DNA of 64,000 bases. Source: Pseudotabrizicola sediminis. GTDB lineage: Bacteria; Pseudomonadota; Alphaproteobacteria; Rhodobacterales; Rhodobacteraceae. Location: contig NZ_RPEM01000001.1 of the NCBI RefSeq assembly GCF_004745575.1, positions 1 to 64,000 of the forward strand, given 5' to 3'. Of the stretch, positions 21,550 to 30,637 are shown in pieces; position 1 is the stretch's first letter; each line of letters starts with the position of its first letter. Under the pieces are notes generated by a model. It ran no database searches. It was not told where the DNA came from and worked only from the letters and a program-made list of their open reading frames with translations. A program made the position numbers and the translations under genes.

Positions 21550-22617
21550 ATGACCCTGCCCATTCCCGTTTTCGATGGCCACAACGACCTGCTGCTGCGC
21601 CTGTTCGCCGCCCCTGACCGGCGCGCGGAAATCTGGCTGACGGGCGAGGGGAAGGGCCATCTGGATCTGCCACGGATGCGACAGGGCGGCTTTGCGGGGG
21701 GGATGTTCGCGATTTACGTGCCGTCGCCGGGCACCAGGGCTGCCGCCCGGCTGGATACGATGATGGATGTGCCGCCCTATGACCTGCCGCTGCCCGCACC
21801 GCTGACGCAAGACGTGGCGCTGCGGGTGGCGCAGACCATGGCCGATGACCTGCATTGGATGGCCGACAGCAGCGGCGGCGCGTTCCGGCTGTGCACCACG
21901 GTGGCGCAGATAATGGCGGCGCGGGCGGACGGGGCGATCGCCGGGGTCATGCATATGGAAGGGGCCGAGGCGCTGGATGCAGATGGCGCGGCCTTGCAAG
22001 CGTTCCGCGCCCGCGGCTTGCGGTCGCTGGGTCCGGTGTGGAGCAGGCCGACAATCTTTGGCCATGGCGTGCCGTTCCGCTTTCCCGGCGACCCCGATAC
22101 CGGGCCGGGGCTGACCGAGGCGGGCGCGCGGCTGGTGCGCGACTGCAACCACTTGCGCATCCTGATCGACCTGAGCCATCTGAATGCCCGGGGCGTCGAT
22201 GATGTGGCGCGGCTGTCGGATGCACCGCTGGTCGCCACACATTCGAACGCCTGGGCCATCACGCCATCCACCCGCAATCTGACAGACCGTCAATTGGCGC
22301 TGATCCGCGAGTCGGGCGGCATGGTGGGCATCAACTTTGCCACCGTCTTCCTGCGCGAGGATGGGCGTAGATCGCCTGACATGACGCTTGACCCTTTGCT
22401 GCGCCATCTCGATCACCTGATCACCCATCTGGGCGAAGATCATGTGGGCTTTGGGTCCGATTTCGACGGAACCACGGTCCCTGCGCCGATGGCCGATGTG
22501 ACCGGCCTGCCGGTGCTGACCGATGCCCTGACCGCGCATGGCGTCAATGCAGAGCTGATGCAGAAACTGTGCTGGAACAACTGGATGGCGGTGCTGCAGC
22601 GCACCTGGGGCGGCTGA
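21550..22617 (+). CDS. Membrane dipeptidase-type peptidase M19
   Basis: 355-residue zinc dipeptidase of the renal dipeptidase (M19) family. The first metal-site motif is VFDGHNDLL with H11 and D13; MHMEGAE supplies the bridging Glu; DLSHLN and ATHSNA carry the later His ligands; and GSDFDG closes the barrel. No signal peptide is visible, so unlike the mammalian enzyme it is probably cytoplasmic. Substrates may be dipeptides or D-amino-acid dipeptides. It stands alone, with about 250 bp of non-coding sequence upstream and the convergent transketolase downstream. Confidence 0.9.
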   Translation: MTLPIPVFDGHNDLLLRLFAAPDRRAEIWLTGEGKGHLDLPRMRQGGFAGGMFAIYVPSPGTRAAARLDTMMDVPPYDLPLPAPLTQDVALRVAQTMADDLHWMADSSGGAFRLCTTVAQIMAARADGAIAGVMHMEGAEALDADGAALQAFRARGLRSLGPVWSRPTIFGHGVPFRFPGDPDTGPGLTEAGARLVRDCNHLRILIDLSHLNARGVDDVARLSDAPLVATHSNAWAITPSTRNLTDRQLALIRESGGMVGINFATVFLREDGRRSPDMTLDPLLRHLDHLITHLGEDHVGFGSDFDGTTVPAPMADVTGLPVLTDALTAHGVNAELMQKLCWNNWMAVLQRTWGG

Positions 22618-22700
22618 CGCTGTATTCGCGCATTTTCTGTCGCTAAATATCTTGGGGGAGGCGCGAAGCGACGGGGGGCTGGCCCCCCTGAAACGGCTCA

Positions 22701-22722
22701 GGCCCGCGCAACGGCGCGGGCC
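22701..22722. terminator. Hairpin between dipeptidase and transketolase
   Basis: GGCCCGCGC and GCGCGGGCC pair perfectly around AACG in the intergenic gap between convergent genes. There is no strong T-run on either side, so it is a probable but unproven bidirectional terminator. Confidence 0.4.
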
Positions 22723-22745
22723 TGTTCAACCTCGTCCCCAGATCC

Positions 22746-24797
22746 TTACAGCAGCGCCTTGGCCTTGGCGACCGCCGCTTCGGCGGTGATGCCGAATTCG
22801 GCATACAGACGCTCGGCCGGGGCAGAGGCGCCAAACCCGGTCATGCCGACAAAATCACCCTTGTCGCGCTTGCCGCCTTCGCCGAACAGCCAGGTGTCCC
22901 AGCCAAAGCGCGTGCCTGCCTCGATGGCAATGCGGACCGCGCCCGGAGGCAACACCTTGCGGCGATAGGTGGCATCCTGCTCGGCGAACAGCTCCCAGCA
23001 GGGCATCGAGACCACGCGGGTGCCGATGCCTTCGGCCTCCAGCATCTCGCGCGCTTTCAGTGCGATTTCCACTTCGGACCCGGTGGCCATCAGGATCACC
23101 TGCCGCTTGGTGCTGGCCTCTTCCAGAACGTAGGCGCCCTTGGCAACCATGTTCTGGTTGGTGTGGGACTTGCGCACGGCGGGCAGGTTCTGGCGCGACA
23201 GAGCCAGCACAGTCGGCGTGGTTTTGGTGGTCAGCGCCACTTCCCAGGCTTCCGCCGTTTCCACCAGATCGGCGGGGCGGATCACATAGGTGTTGGGGGT
23301 GGCGCGGCTGATGGCCAGATGCTCGACCGGCTGATGAGTCGGTCCATCCTCGCCCAGACCGATGGAGTCATGCGTCATGACATAAACGACAGGCACCCCC
23401 ATCAGCGCCGACAGGCGCATTGCGGGGCGGGCGTAGTCGGTAAAGCACATGAAGGTGCCGCCATAGGCGCGCACGCCGCCGTGCAGCGCCAGACCGTTCA
23501 TTGCTGCCGCCATGCCATGCTCGCGGATACCGTAATAGACGTAACGACCCTTGCGGTTCTCGTCCGAGAACACGCCCATATCGGCGGTCTTGGTGTTGTT
23601 CGAGCCGGTCAGGTCGGCAGACCCGCCGATGGTTTCCTGCATCACCGGGTTCACCGCGGCCAGCACCTTTTCAGATGCCGCGCGGGTGGCGAGTTTCGGC
23701 AGATCTTCCACCGCCTGCTTTTTTACGGCGCGGATGGTGGCAGCCAGCTTGGCCGGTGCATCCCCGGCAAAGATGCGGGCGAATTCGGCCTGTTTGGTGG
23801 CGGAAAGGGTGGTACGCCGTGCATCCCATGCGCTGCGGGCTTCGGCACCTTTGGCACCAACGGCCTCCCACCAGGATTTGACATCGGATGGCACGTCGAA
23901 TGCGCCGCCGGGCCAGCCGTAGCCGTCCTTGGTGGCCTGCAACTGCGCCTTGTCGGTCAGCGCGCCATGGCCTTTGGAGGTGTCCTGTGCCGCGTGGCCG
24001 ATGGCGATGTGGGTCTTGCAGGCGACCATCGCGGGGCCGGGGCTGGCCTTGGCGGCGGTGATGGCGCGGTCGATGTCTTCGGGGTCATGACCGTCGCAGG
24101 AAAATACATCCCAACCCGAGGCGGCAAAGCGTGCGCCCTGATCGGTGACATCCGACAGCGACACCTTGCCGTCGATGGTGATGCCATTGTCATCCCACAG
24201 CACGATAAGGCGTGACAGCTTCAGCCTGCCGGCCAGACCGATGGCCTCCTGGCTCACACCCTCCATCAGGCAGCCATCGCCGGCGATGACATAGGTGTGA
24301 TGGTCCTGCACATGCGATCCCCAGCGGGCGCGCAGGGACTCTTCTGCCATCGCAAAGCCCACTGCGTTGGAAATGCCCTGACCCAAGGGGCCGGTGGTGG
24401 TTTCCACGCCCTGAACATGGCCGTATTCCGGGTGGCCTGCCGTGATCGCGCCCCATTGCCGGAAGTTCTTGACCTGATCCAGCGTCATATCTTCATAGCC
24501 GGTCAGGTACATCAGGCTATAAAGCAGCATCGAGCCATGGCCCGCCGACAGGATGAAGCGGTCGCGGTCCGGCCAGCGCGGGGCGCTTGCGTCGAATTTC
24601 AGGTGGTTGGCAAACAGAACGGTCGCCACATCGGCCATGCCCATCGGCATGCCCGAATGGCCCGAATTGGCGGCGGCCACGGCATCCAGTGTGAGGGCGC
24701 GGATGGCGGTGGCGCGCATCCAGTGATCGGGGTGGCGGTTGCGCAGGGTCTGGATGTCCAAGGCCGGGCTCCTCATTCTCGGATCTATGCGTGTCAT
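22746..24797 (-). CDS. tkt: Transketolase
   Basis: Thiamine-diphosphate enzyme of the pentose phosphate or Calvin cycle, moving two-carbon units between sugar phosphates. Signatures include [12 protein letters not shown] at the N-terminus, the ThDP motif GDGCLMEG(V/I)SQEA...DDNGITIDG, and the pyrimidine-domain segments [13 protein letters not shown] and [16 protein letters not shown]. Normal length (about 683 residues). The ATG at 24797 has AAGGAA upstream. A TTG further in ([14 protein letters not shown] after GAGGAG) matches the family N-terminus and is a serious alternative. Divergent from the zauP/zapA pair. Nothing shows which pathway it serves; no other Calvin genes are present. Confidence 0.95.
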   Translation of the reverse strand: MTRIDPRMRSPALDIQTLRNRHPDHWMRATAIRALTLDAVAAANSGHSGMPMGMADVATVLFANHLKFDASAPRWPDRDRFILSAGHGSMLLYSLMYLTGYEDMTLDQVKNFRQWGAITAGHPEYGHVQGVETTTGPLGQGISNAVGFAMAEESLRARWGSHVQDHHTYVIAGDGCLMEGVSQEAIGLAGRLKLSRLIVLWDDNGITIDGKVSLSDVTDQGARFAASGWDVFSCDGHDPEDIDRAITAAKASPGPAMVACKTHIAIGHAAQDTSKGHGALTDKAQLQATKDGYGWPGGAFDVPSDVKSWWEAVGAKGAEARSAWDARRTTLSATKQAEFARIFAGDAPAKLAATIRAVKKQAVEDLPKLATRAASEKVLAAVNPVMQETIGGSADLTGSNNTKTADMGVFSDENRKGRYVYYGIREHGMAAAMNGLALHGGVRAYGGTFMCFTDYARPAMRLSALMGVPVVYVMTHDSIGLGEDGPTHQPVEHLAISRATPNTYVIRPADLVETAEAWEVALTTKTTPTVLALSRQNLPAVRKSHTNQNMVAKGAYVLEEASTKRQVILMATGSEVEIALKAREMLEAEGIGTRVVSMPCWELFAEQDATYRRKVLPPGAVRIAIEAGTRFGWDTWLFGEGGKRDKGDFVGMTGFGASAPAERLYAEFGITAEAAVAKAKALL

Positions 24798-24894
24798 GGG
24801 TTCCTTACCACCCCGGACGGCAAGATCAAGCACGCCGGCCCGGCGGGTGACGATATGGGGCGGTCCTTACGCTTTGTTTACGCTAAGATCGGGG

Positions 24895-24968
24895 TTGACC
24901 TGCAATGGCGCGATTCGCACCATGGTACTGGGCAGAGCAAACACCGGGACAGCCGGGAAAGAGGGGGC
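24895..24968 (+). promoter_or_regulatory. Probable zauP-zapA promoter region with a GANTC site
   Basis: TTGACC at 24895-24900 could be a -35 element. A CcrM-type GANTC site (GATTC, 24912-24916) lies in the spacer or -10 area. GAGGGGG just before the ATG at 24969 is the ribosome site. GANTC in cell-division promoters is a theme in Caulobacter cell-cycle control; here it may be coincidence. Confidence 0.35.
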
Positions 24969-25505
24969 ATGGATAACATTGCCGAATTGGAGCGTCGGAT
25001 AGCAGCGGCGCTGATGCGGATTGGCGACGGGGTGGAAGCCCTGTCAACGCGACCGGCGGAGGCAGAGGCCGCAGGCCCGGTGGCGACGCTGGCCGATGGC
25101 GTGGCCGAGGCCGAGATTGCGCGCCTGAACGAAGCGCTGGATGAAGAGCGGATGCGGGTGTCGCAACTGAACGAACGGCTGCGCGCGGTGCAGCGTGCGC
25201 CGGTTGCAGATAAGACCCCGGAGCTGGAGGCCGAGATTGAACGGCTGTCCCGGCTGCTGGATGTGCAAGGGCTGGAAATGCAGCGGTTGAAGAAAACCGT
25301 GGTGGGCCTGCGCGAACAGCTGCGGCTGATGACCGAGGCGCAGGCCGAAGGCCGGGTAGAGCCGCATCTGATCAACAAGGCGATGCTGAGCGAGCTGGAG
25401 GCGCTGCGCGCCCTGCGCGCGGCCGAAGCAGCCGAGCTGGATGAGCTGATCGCGGCGCTGGACCCGCTTGCGGCGCGACAAGAGGAGGTGGCACAGGATG
25501 CCTGA
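24969..25505 (+). CDS. ZauP-like coiled-coil partner of ZapA
   Basis: 178-residue, strongly helical protein. Residues about 45-120 are heptad-rich (EIARLNEALDEERMRVSQL, then ELEAEIERLSRLLD and MQRLKKTVVGL), predicting a long coiled coil. It lies directly upstream of zapA and overlaps it by eight bases. In Caulobacter a coiled-coil protein encoded just upstream of zapA (ZauP) binds ZapA and sharpens the Z-ring. Position, size and coiled coil fit that role; sequence homology cannot be tested here. Start 24969 is set by the GAGGGGG ribosome site; the frame is open far upstream but only as antisense to tkt. Confidence 0.7.
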   Translation: MDNIAELERRIAAALMRIGDGVEALSTRPAEAEAAGPVATLADGVAEAEIARLNEALDEERMRVSQLNERLRAVQRAPVADKTPELEAEIERLSRLLDVQGLEMQRLKKTVVGLREQLRLMTEAQAEGRVEPHLINKAMLSELEALRALRAAEAAELDELIAALDPLAARQEEVAQDA

Positions 25506-25872
25506 TGTAACAGTCTTGATCGGCGGGCGAGAGTTTCAGGTTGCCTGTCAGGCCGGGGAAGAGCATTTTCTGCAATCCGCCGCAGCCCTTTTGAATGCCG
25601 AGGCCGACCCGCTGGTGCAACAGATGGGACGGATGCCAGAGGCGCGGATGCTGTTGATGTCGGGCCTGATGCTGGCTGACAAGACGGCGGCGCTGGAAGA
25701 TGAAAACCGCCAGCTGAAAGAGCGTCTGGCCGTGCTGCAAGCGCAGCCAGCAGCACCGGTGGAAAAGGTCGAGGTGCCGGTCATTCCGCCACAGGTCTTC
25801 GAGACGCTTGCCGAAATTGCGGCACGGGCAGAAGCTCTGGCAGATCGGATCGAAGAGCGGGCAGAGGGCTGA
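25498..25872 (+). CDS. zapA: Cell-division protein ZapA
   Basis: 124-residue ZapA, which bundles FtsZ protofilaments at midcell. The N-terminal beta-alpha globular domain is typical (VTVLIGGREFQVAC then EEHFLQSAAALLN), followed by a helix with MLLMSGLMLADKTAAL and a coiled coil (ALEDENRQLKERLAVLQ). The C-terminal tail (about 90-124) is longer than in enterobacterial ZapA. Start chosen at 25498, where AGGAGG (25483-25488) stands nine bases upstream. Coupled to the ZauP-like gene and followed by a strong terminator, so the two form a dedicated division operon. Confidence 0.9.
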   Translation: MPDVTVLIGGREFQVACQAGEEHFLQSAAALLNAEADPLVQQMGRMPEARMLLMSGLMLADKTAALEDENRQLKERLAVLQAQPAAPVEKVEVPVIPPQVFETLAEIAARAEALADRIEERAEG

Positions 25873-25895
25873 ATATACCGGGGCAGGCGCGATGC

Positions 25896-25924
25896 AAAAG
25901 GCCCGCAGATTTTGCGGGCCTTTT
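25896..25924 (+). terminator. Terminator between zapA and grxD
   Basis: AAAAGGCCCGCA pairs perfectly with TGCGGGCCTTTT around a five-base loop. The A-run on one side and T-run on the other make it usable from both directions, ending both zapA and the purL-bolA-grxD transcript. Confidence 0.85.
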
Positions 25925-25957
25925 CATTTGGTTTTGAGGCGACCTTAAGGTTGCGCC

Positions 25958-26320
25958 TTAAGATTCGTTGGCTTCACGGATCTTGTTGGCGGCGTCTTTG
26001 TCATAGGTGACGCCCTTCGCCTCGAACAGCGCGTCAAGTTCACCCGACAGCGTCATCTCGGTCACGATATCGCAGCCGCCGACGAATTCGCCTTTGACAT
26101 ACAGCTGCGGAATGGTGGGCCAGTCAGAGAAATCCTTGATGCCCTGCCGGATGTCCTGATCGGCAAGCACGTTCACATCGGCAAAATCAACGCCCATGTA
26201 ATTCAGCACGCCCGCCACGCGGCTGGAGAACCCGCATTGCGGCATCATCTTGGTGCCCTTCATGAACAGCACCACGTCGTTCTTTTCAACGGTGTCCTTG
26301 ATCTGGTCTTGTGCGCTCAT
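25958..26320 (-). CDS. grxD: Monothiol glutaredoxin (Grx4/Grx5 type)
   Basis: 120-residue CGFS glutaredoxin. The active-site motif is CGFS at 29-32 (in MMPQCGFSSRV), followed by WPTIPQLYVKGEFVGGCDIV, which includes the glutathione-binding TVP-like loop (TIP) and GGCD. Such proteins coordinate a [2Fe-2S] cluster as a dimer or with BolA, and carry Fe-S clusters or sense iron. The next gene upstream is a BolA homologue, the physical partner, which makes a Grx-BolA complex likely. AAAGGA precedes the ATG. Last gene of the purL-bolA-grxD set. Confidence 0.95.
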   Translation of the reverse strand: MSAQDQIKDTVEKNDVVLFMKGTKMMPQCGFSSRVAGVLNYMGVDFADVNVLADQDIRQGIKDFSDWPTIPQLYVKGEFVGGCDIVTEMTLSGELDALFEAKGVTYDKDAANKIREANES

Positions 26321-26336
26321 CTGCGTGTTCCTTTGA

Positions 26337-26573
26337 TTATTCCGGGGCGCGGGTGGTCAGCGCCAGGGCGTGCAATTCGCCATGCGATCCGTCCATCTTG
26401 CCTTTCAGGGCGGCATAAACGGCGCGCTGTTGCTGCACGCGGTTCATGCCCCGAAAGGATTCGTCGACCACTTCGGCCGAAAAATGCTGGCCATCATCGC
26501 CCTGAACCGTAATGCGCGCCTGCGGAAAGCTGGCGCGGATCAGGGTTTCGATGTCGCGGGCGTCGATCGGCAT
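26337..26573 (-). CDS. bolA: BolA family protein
   Basis: 78-residue BolA/IbaG-type protein with the helix-turn-helix-like fold. Family signatures are QGDDGQHFSAEVVDESFRGMN (His and the FxG/M segment) and RVQQQRAVYAALKGKM, and a C-terminal ELHALALTT strand. BolA proteins bind CGFS glutaredoxins and help deliver or sense Fe-S clusters; this gene is 16 bp before grxD. AGGAG provides the ribosome site. purL lies 71 bp upstream on the same strand. Confidence 0.92.
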   Translation of the reverse strand: MPIDARDIETLIRASFPQARITVQGDDGQHFSAEVVDESFRGMNRVQQQRAVYAALKGKMDGSHGELHALALTTRAPE

Positions 26574-26644
26574 GGGCGGCTCCTGTTCTACCTTCCCCCA
26601 AATCTAGGGTGTGGTTGCGTTGGCTGCAAGGCGGCTTTGGGCCG

Positions 26645-28807
26645 TTACAGCCCGAGGGCTGCTTCAAACGCCGTGCGATACGTCTGGCCGAGGGTCTTGA
26701 GCGGGGCCGACTGATCGCCAAGCGCAACCTCATCACCCCCAAACCGCCCGACCACCGTGACCGGCACGCCCGCAGAATGGCCCGCGGATTTGAGGCCGTG
26801 CAGGGTTTTCGGGTCGATGGCGACCAGATAGCGGGCCTGATCTTCGCCAAACAGGGCAGCGATCTCGCCGGTTTCCAGTGCCACGCCCAGACCCGCAGCT
26901 TCGGCCATTTCGAACGCGGTCAGCGCCAGACCGCCATCGGACAGGTCCGAGCAGCAGCGCAGAATTTTGGCTTGGGCGCGGATGAAGTCGCCATGCCGCT
27001 TTTCCGCCGCAAGGTCCACCGGGGGGGCATCGCCGCTTTCCATCCCGAAGGCTTCGGCCAGCAGGGCAGACTGGCCCAAATGGCTGCCGCTGGTGCCGAT
27101 CAGCACGGCCAGATCGCCGGCTTGCGGCTTGCCGTGGATCAGGTGATCCAGCGTTGGCAGAATGCCGACCGCCCCGATGGTGGGGGTGGGCAGGATGCCC
27201 GAGCCATCGGTTTCATTGTACAAGGACACGTTGCCCGAAACGATGGGCATATCAAGCGCCGCGACCGCCGCCCCTATGCCTTTGATCGCACCCACCAGCT
27301 GGCCCATGATTTCCGGCTTTTCCGGGTTGCCGAAGTTCAGGTTGTCGGTGGTGGCCAGCGGGGTGGCCCCCATAGCGGTCAGGTTGCGGTAGGCTTCTGC
27401 CACTGCCTGCTTGCCGCCCTCAAACGGGTTGGCCTTCACATAGCGCGGCGTCACGTCCGAGGTAAAGGCAAGCGCCTTTGTGGTGCCATGCACCCGCACC
27501 ACGCCAGCGGGCAGGCCGGGGGTGATCAGGGTGTCAGCGCCGACCTGCGAGTCATACTGTTCCCACACCCATGCCTTGTGGGCATAGCTGGGGCTGGCGA
27601 TCAGCGCGCGCAGGGCATCCAGCGGGGCAATCGCGGGAATATCGCCCAAAGGCGCGGCTGCCGGAGTTTCCACCCAAGGGCGGTCATACTCCGGGGCGGT
27701 GGAGGAGAGTTTCGACAGCGGCAGGTCGGCCTTAACGTCATTGCCATGCAGGATCAGGAAGCGGTCTTCGGGGATTGTTTCGCCCACGATGGCGAAATCG
27801 AGATCCCATTTGACGAAGATGGCGCGGGCCACATCCTCCAGTTCGGGCTTAAGAACCATCAGCATCCGTTCCTGGGATTCCGACAGCATCATCTCATACG
27901 CGGTCATGTTGGTTTCGCGCTGCGGCACATCGGCCAGTTGCAGTTTGATGCCCAAGCCGCCCTTGTCGCCCATTTCCACCGCCGAGCAGGTAAGGCCCGC
28001 AGCCCCCATGTCCTGAATGGAAATCACGGCACCTGACGCCATCAGTTCCAGACAGGCCTCCAACAGACGCTTTTCGGTAAAGGGGTCGCCGACCTGCACC
28101 GTTGGGCGCTTTTCCTCGATGGTGTCGTCGAATTCGGCGCTTGCCATGGTGGCGCCGCCCACGCCGTCCCGCCCGGTTTTCGCGCCGAGGTAAACCACCG
28201 GCATGCCGACGCCGCTCGCGACGGAGTAGAAGATCTTGTCGGCATCGGCCAGACCCGCCGCGAAGGCGTTGACCAGACAATTGCCGTTGTAGGATTTGTG
28301 GAACCGCACTTCACCGCCGACAGTCGGCACGCCGAAGGCATTGCCGTAACCGCCCACACCTTCGACCACGCCTTTGACCAGATAGGCGGTTTTCGGGTGG
28401 CTTGGCAGGCCAAAGGAAAGCGCATTCATCGCCGCAATTGGCCGTGCGCCCATGGTGAACACATCACGCAAAATGCCGCCAACGCCGGTGGCAGCACCCT
28501 GATGCGGTTCGATATAGCTGGGGTGGTTGTGGCTTTCCATCTTGAAGATGACGGCTTGCCCATCGCCGATATCGACCACGCCCGCGTTCTCGCCCGGGCC
28601 GCAGATCACCTGCGGGCCGGTGGTGGGCAGGGTGCGCAACCATTTCTTGGATGATTTGTAGGAACAATGTTCGTTCCACATCGCAGAGAAGATACCGAGT
28701 TCGGTAAAGTTCGGCTCGCGGCCGATAATGTCGAGGATCCGCGCATATTCATCGGGTTTGATCCCGTGCTTGGCGATCAGCTCCGGTGTGATTGCGGGTT
28801 CGGTCAT
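26645..28807 (-). CDS. purL: Phosphoribosylformylglycinamidine synthase subunit PurL
   Basis: ATP-dependent amidation of FGAR in purine synthesis, working with PurQ and PurS. The 720-residue length is that of the small-type PurL, which lacks the fused glutaminase domain. Recognisable segments include [10 protein letters not shown] (residues about 40-50), [13 protein letters not shown] with the ATP site, [11 protein letters not shown], and the second-half motif [14 protein letters not shown]. Start fixed at [11 protein letters not shown] (28807); the frame continues upstream without homology. purS and purQ are not in the window. bolA and grxD follow, a common alphaproteobacterial order. Confidence 0.96.
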   Translation of the reverse strand: MTEPAITPELIAKHGIKPDEYARILDIIGREPNFTELGIFSAMWNEHCSYKSSKKWLRTLPTTGPQVICGPGENAGVVDIGDGQAVIFKMESHNHPSYIEPHQGAATGVGGILRDVFTMGARPIAAMNALSFGLPSHPKTAYLVKGVVEGVGGYGNAFGVPTVGGEVRFHKSYNGNCLVNAFAAGLADADKIFYSVASGVGMPVVYLGAKTGRDGVGGATMASAEFDDTIEEKRPTVQVGDPFTEKRLLEACLELMASGAVISIQDMGAAGLTCSAVEMGDKGGLGIKLQLADVPQRETNMTAYEMMLSESQERMLMVLKPELEDVARAIFVKWDLDFAIVGETIPEDRFLILHGNDVKADLPLSKLSSTAPEYDRPWVETPAAAPLGDIPAIAPLDALRALIASPSYAHKAWVWEQYDSQVGADTLITPGLPAGVVRVHGTTKALAFTSDVTPRYVKANPFEGGKQAVAEAYRNLTAMGATPLATTDNLNFGNPEKPEIMGQLVGAIKGIGAAVAALDMPIVSGNVSLYNETDGSGILPTPTIGAVGILPTLDHLIHGKPQAGDLAVLIGTSGSHLGQSALLAEAFGMESGDAPPVDLAAEKRHGDFIRAQAKILRCCSDLSDGGLALTAFEMAEAAGLGVALETGEIAALFGEDQARYLVAIDPKTLHGLKSAGHSAGVPVTVVGRFGGDEVALGDQSAPLKTLGQTYRTAFEAALGL

Positions 28808-28884
28808 GTCTGGATTCCCCGATGCGGACTCGTGTCTGCGCTTTAGGCGAAAGGCGGCCAGAGGGGAAGGGGCAAAGGCGCAAT

Positions 28885-28911
28885 GGCCCCGGCACAGGGT
28901 GTGGCGGGGCC
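28885..28911. repeat. GC-rich inverted repeat upstream of purL
   Basis: GGCCCCG and CGGGGCC separated by 13 bases, between the small exported-peptide gene and purL. It may terminate or attenuate transcription between them. No T-run is seen. Confidence 0.35.
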
Positions 28912-28937
28912 GTTGATCGGATGGTTCTGATGCCGGA

Positions 28938-29075
28938 TCAGCCGTTGCTGTCGTTCTCGGCGGGGTTGACGGTGGGGCTGATGTCGGTGGTGTCGCCGGT
29001 CGCCTGAGCCAGTACAGGGAAGGCCACGAAAGCGCTAAGCGCGGTGCTGACAAGAAGGTTTTGCAGTTTGGTCAT
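28938..29075 (-). CDS. Small exported peptide
   Basis: 45 codons on the minus strand. Residues 1-24 form a classic signal peptide: MTKLQNL, hydrophobic core [14 protein letters not shown], and a cleavage site after LAQA or at VLA-QA. The mature peptide would be about 21 residues, acidic and Thr/Asp/Asn-rich ([20 protein letters not shown]). AGGA stands eight bases before the ATG. Too short for most gene finders. No family recognised; a periplasmic structural or signalling peptide is possible. It lies upstream of purL on the same strand. Confidence 0.5.
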   Translation of the reverse strand: MTKLQNLLVSTALSAFVAFPVLAQATGDTTDISPTVNPAENDSNG

Positions 29076-29322
29076 CGTAAGCATCCTGTGATGTTGAATG
29101 GCAAACAGCCAGGTCCAGACAACCCGCAGCGACGGTTTTGGTGGCGCGAAAGCTGATCAAACGGCCTGCGACGACGCCACCGGCGCGACTCCGCCTGGTG
29201 TCGGACGGCCATCTGCAATGCGCGTTATCCGGCGTGGACAGGATGGCTTGCCGTCAGGGCGATGCCCGATATGCGGGCAGATGGCGGAGTGGGTGCCGAA
29301 AATGGCGGCAAAAGCCTGAAAA

Positions 29323-29352
29323 TCAAAAAAAAGGCCGAGCAAAAGCTCGGCC
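29323..29352 (-). terminator. Terminator downstream of the LysR gene
   Basis: GGCCGAGC and GCTCGGCC pair around AAAA (29333-29352), with an A-run at 29325-29332 that becomes a T-run on the minus strand. Orientation means it ends transcripts coming leftwards from the LysR gene. Confidence 0.85.
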
Positions 29353-29370
29353 TAAGTCCAACAGGGAGGT

Positions 29371-29487
29371 ATGAAACGAACAAGAGCAAACACTCAACTG
29401 CCCGCTTCATGGGTGGATGTAGGCATGCTTGGGATTCGGGGCAAGTGTAAACAGGCTGCTTATGCGGCATGTCCGCTATGCGCTTAA
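29371..29487 (+). CDS. Possible 38-residue small ORF
   Basis: ATG with a strong AGGGAGG five-to-eight bases upstream, then 38 codons, basic and Cys-containing (MKRTRANTQLP at the start, CPLCA at the end). No hydrophobic segment, no recognised family. Coding support is only the ribosome site, so it may be chance or a leader peptide. Confidence 0.2.
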   Translation: MKRTRANTQLPASWVDVGMLGIRGKCKQAAYAACPLCA

Positions 29488-29521
29488 CGCATGGCTGCGC
29501 GGGGTGTGCCCGCGCAACCGA

Positions 29522-30424
29522 TCATTCCACCTGCTGGCGCTTGCGATAGGCGAAAATCTCTTCCGTCACGAATTCGCGGAACGCGGCCACCCGCTTGGAA
29601 TGGCGCAGCTCTTCCGGATAGGCGAGGAAGACCGGCACCTCGGCGCTTTCGGTGTCGGGCAGCACACGCACCAGATGCGGGAAGTCTTCGGTGATGTAAT
29701 CGGGCAGCACCCCGATGCCGAGGTGGTTCAGCACGCCTTGCAGCACCCCGAAGTAATTGTTGACGGTCAGGGTAGAGGGGATGTCATGCGCCATCAGCTC
29801 TTGCACCAGCGACGCCCCTGCCGCGACCTGCGGCACGCCCGCGTGCTGGGCGATCAGCCGGTGCTGAGAAAAATCCGTCATCGCCAAGGGTGTGCCCTGT
29901 TCCGCCAGATATTCCGGTGACGCATAAAGGCGCATCTTGATGTTCATCAGCCGTTTGCGGATAAGATCGGCCTGTGACGGTTCCTTCATGCGGATGGCGA
30001 CATCTGCCTCCCGCATCGGGAGGTCGAGCACCCGTTCTTCCAGCATCAGGTCGATCTTCAGGCTGGGGTATTTCTTGTAAAGGTTGGCCAGACGCGGCGC
30101 GAGCCAAAGCGTACCGAACCCGGTGGTGGTGGTGACGCGCAATTCGCCAAACACCTCATCCTCGGAATCGCGGATGCGGGCGGCGGTTGCCTCCAGCCGT
30201 TTGGCCATGGCCTGGGTGGCATCGAACAACAACTCGCCCTGTTCGGTCAGGATCAAACCGCGCGCATGGCGGTGGAACAGGGTGACAGACAGGCTTTCTT
30301 CCAGCGCGCGGATCTGGCGGCTGACGGCGGATTGCGACAGATGCAGCACGTCACCGGCATGGGTCAGACTGCCCTTGTCGGCAACCGCATGAAAAATGCG
30401 AAGTTTATCCCAATCCATCCTCAA
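29522..30424 (-). CDS. LysR-type regulator of the LsrB/VtlR group
   Basis: 300 residues: winged HTH (about 1-62, with LRIFHAVADKGSLTHAGDVL and LSQSAVSRQIRALEE) and a LysR substrate-binding domain (about 92-295). The N-terminus MDWDKLRIFHAVAD and FHRHARGLILTEQGELL match the group containing LsrB of Sinorhizobium/Agrobacterium and VtlR of Brucella, which control oxidative stress, envelope genes and small RNAs or DUF1127 proteins. That assignment is from memory of the family, not a search. Divergent from the acyltransferase gene across 212 bp. A strong terminator lies 170 bp downstream. Confidence 0.85.
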   Translation of the reverse strand: MRMDWDKLRIFHAVADKGSLTHAGDVLHLSQSAVSRQIRALEESLSVTLFHRHARGLILTEQGELLFDATQAMAKRLEATAARIRDSEDEVFGELRVTTTTGFGTLWLAPRLANLYKKYPSLKIDLMLEERVLDLPMREADVAIRMKEPSQADLIRKRLMNIKMRLYASPEYLAEQGTPLAMTDFSQHRLIAQHAGVPQVAAGASLVQELMAHDIPSTLTVNNYFGVLQGVLNHLGIGVLPDYITEDFPHLVRVLPDTESAEVPVFLAYPEELRHSKRVAAFREFVTEEIFAYRKRQQVE

Positions 30425-30637
30425 ACCCTTTGCGAAAGCCGAATGCTATCACGGCCCGCCTCATGAAGGGAGAATCAATCGCATGTAAATCCTTTACCGG
30501 CCGAAAATGTGCCAGAGCCGTGGCCTTTTCGTCGTGCGGCAGGGGCAGGGATGCGCTGTCATAGCGCTGTTACCTGAAACAGCGACATGCGGGGATCAGG
30601 CGATGGCGGTCTTGCGGCGCGTGTTTGGAGTAAAGCT

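Larger units (their letters stand above)
29076..29521. other. Intergenic region between exported peptide and LysR gene
   Basis: Contains the upstream region of the small exported peptide, a clear minus-strand terminator (29323-29352) and a possible 38-codon plus-strand ORF (29371-29487). Longer ORFs in both directions here lack ribosome sites and look accidental. No RNA gene is recognisable. Confidence 0.5.

Noticed and set aside
29098-29319. A 73-residue plus-strand ORF with a CPICG motif upstream of the LysR terminator.
   Set aside because: No ribosome site, mixed composition, and it is antisense to the region upstream of the exported peptide.
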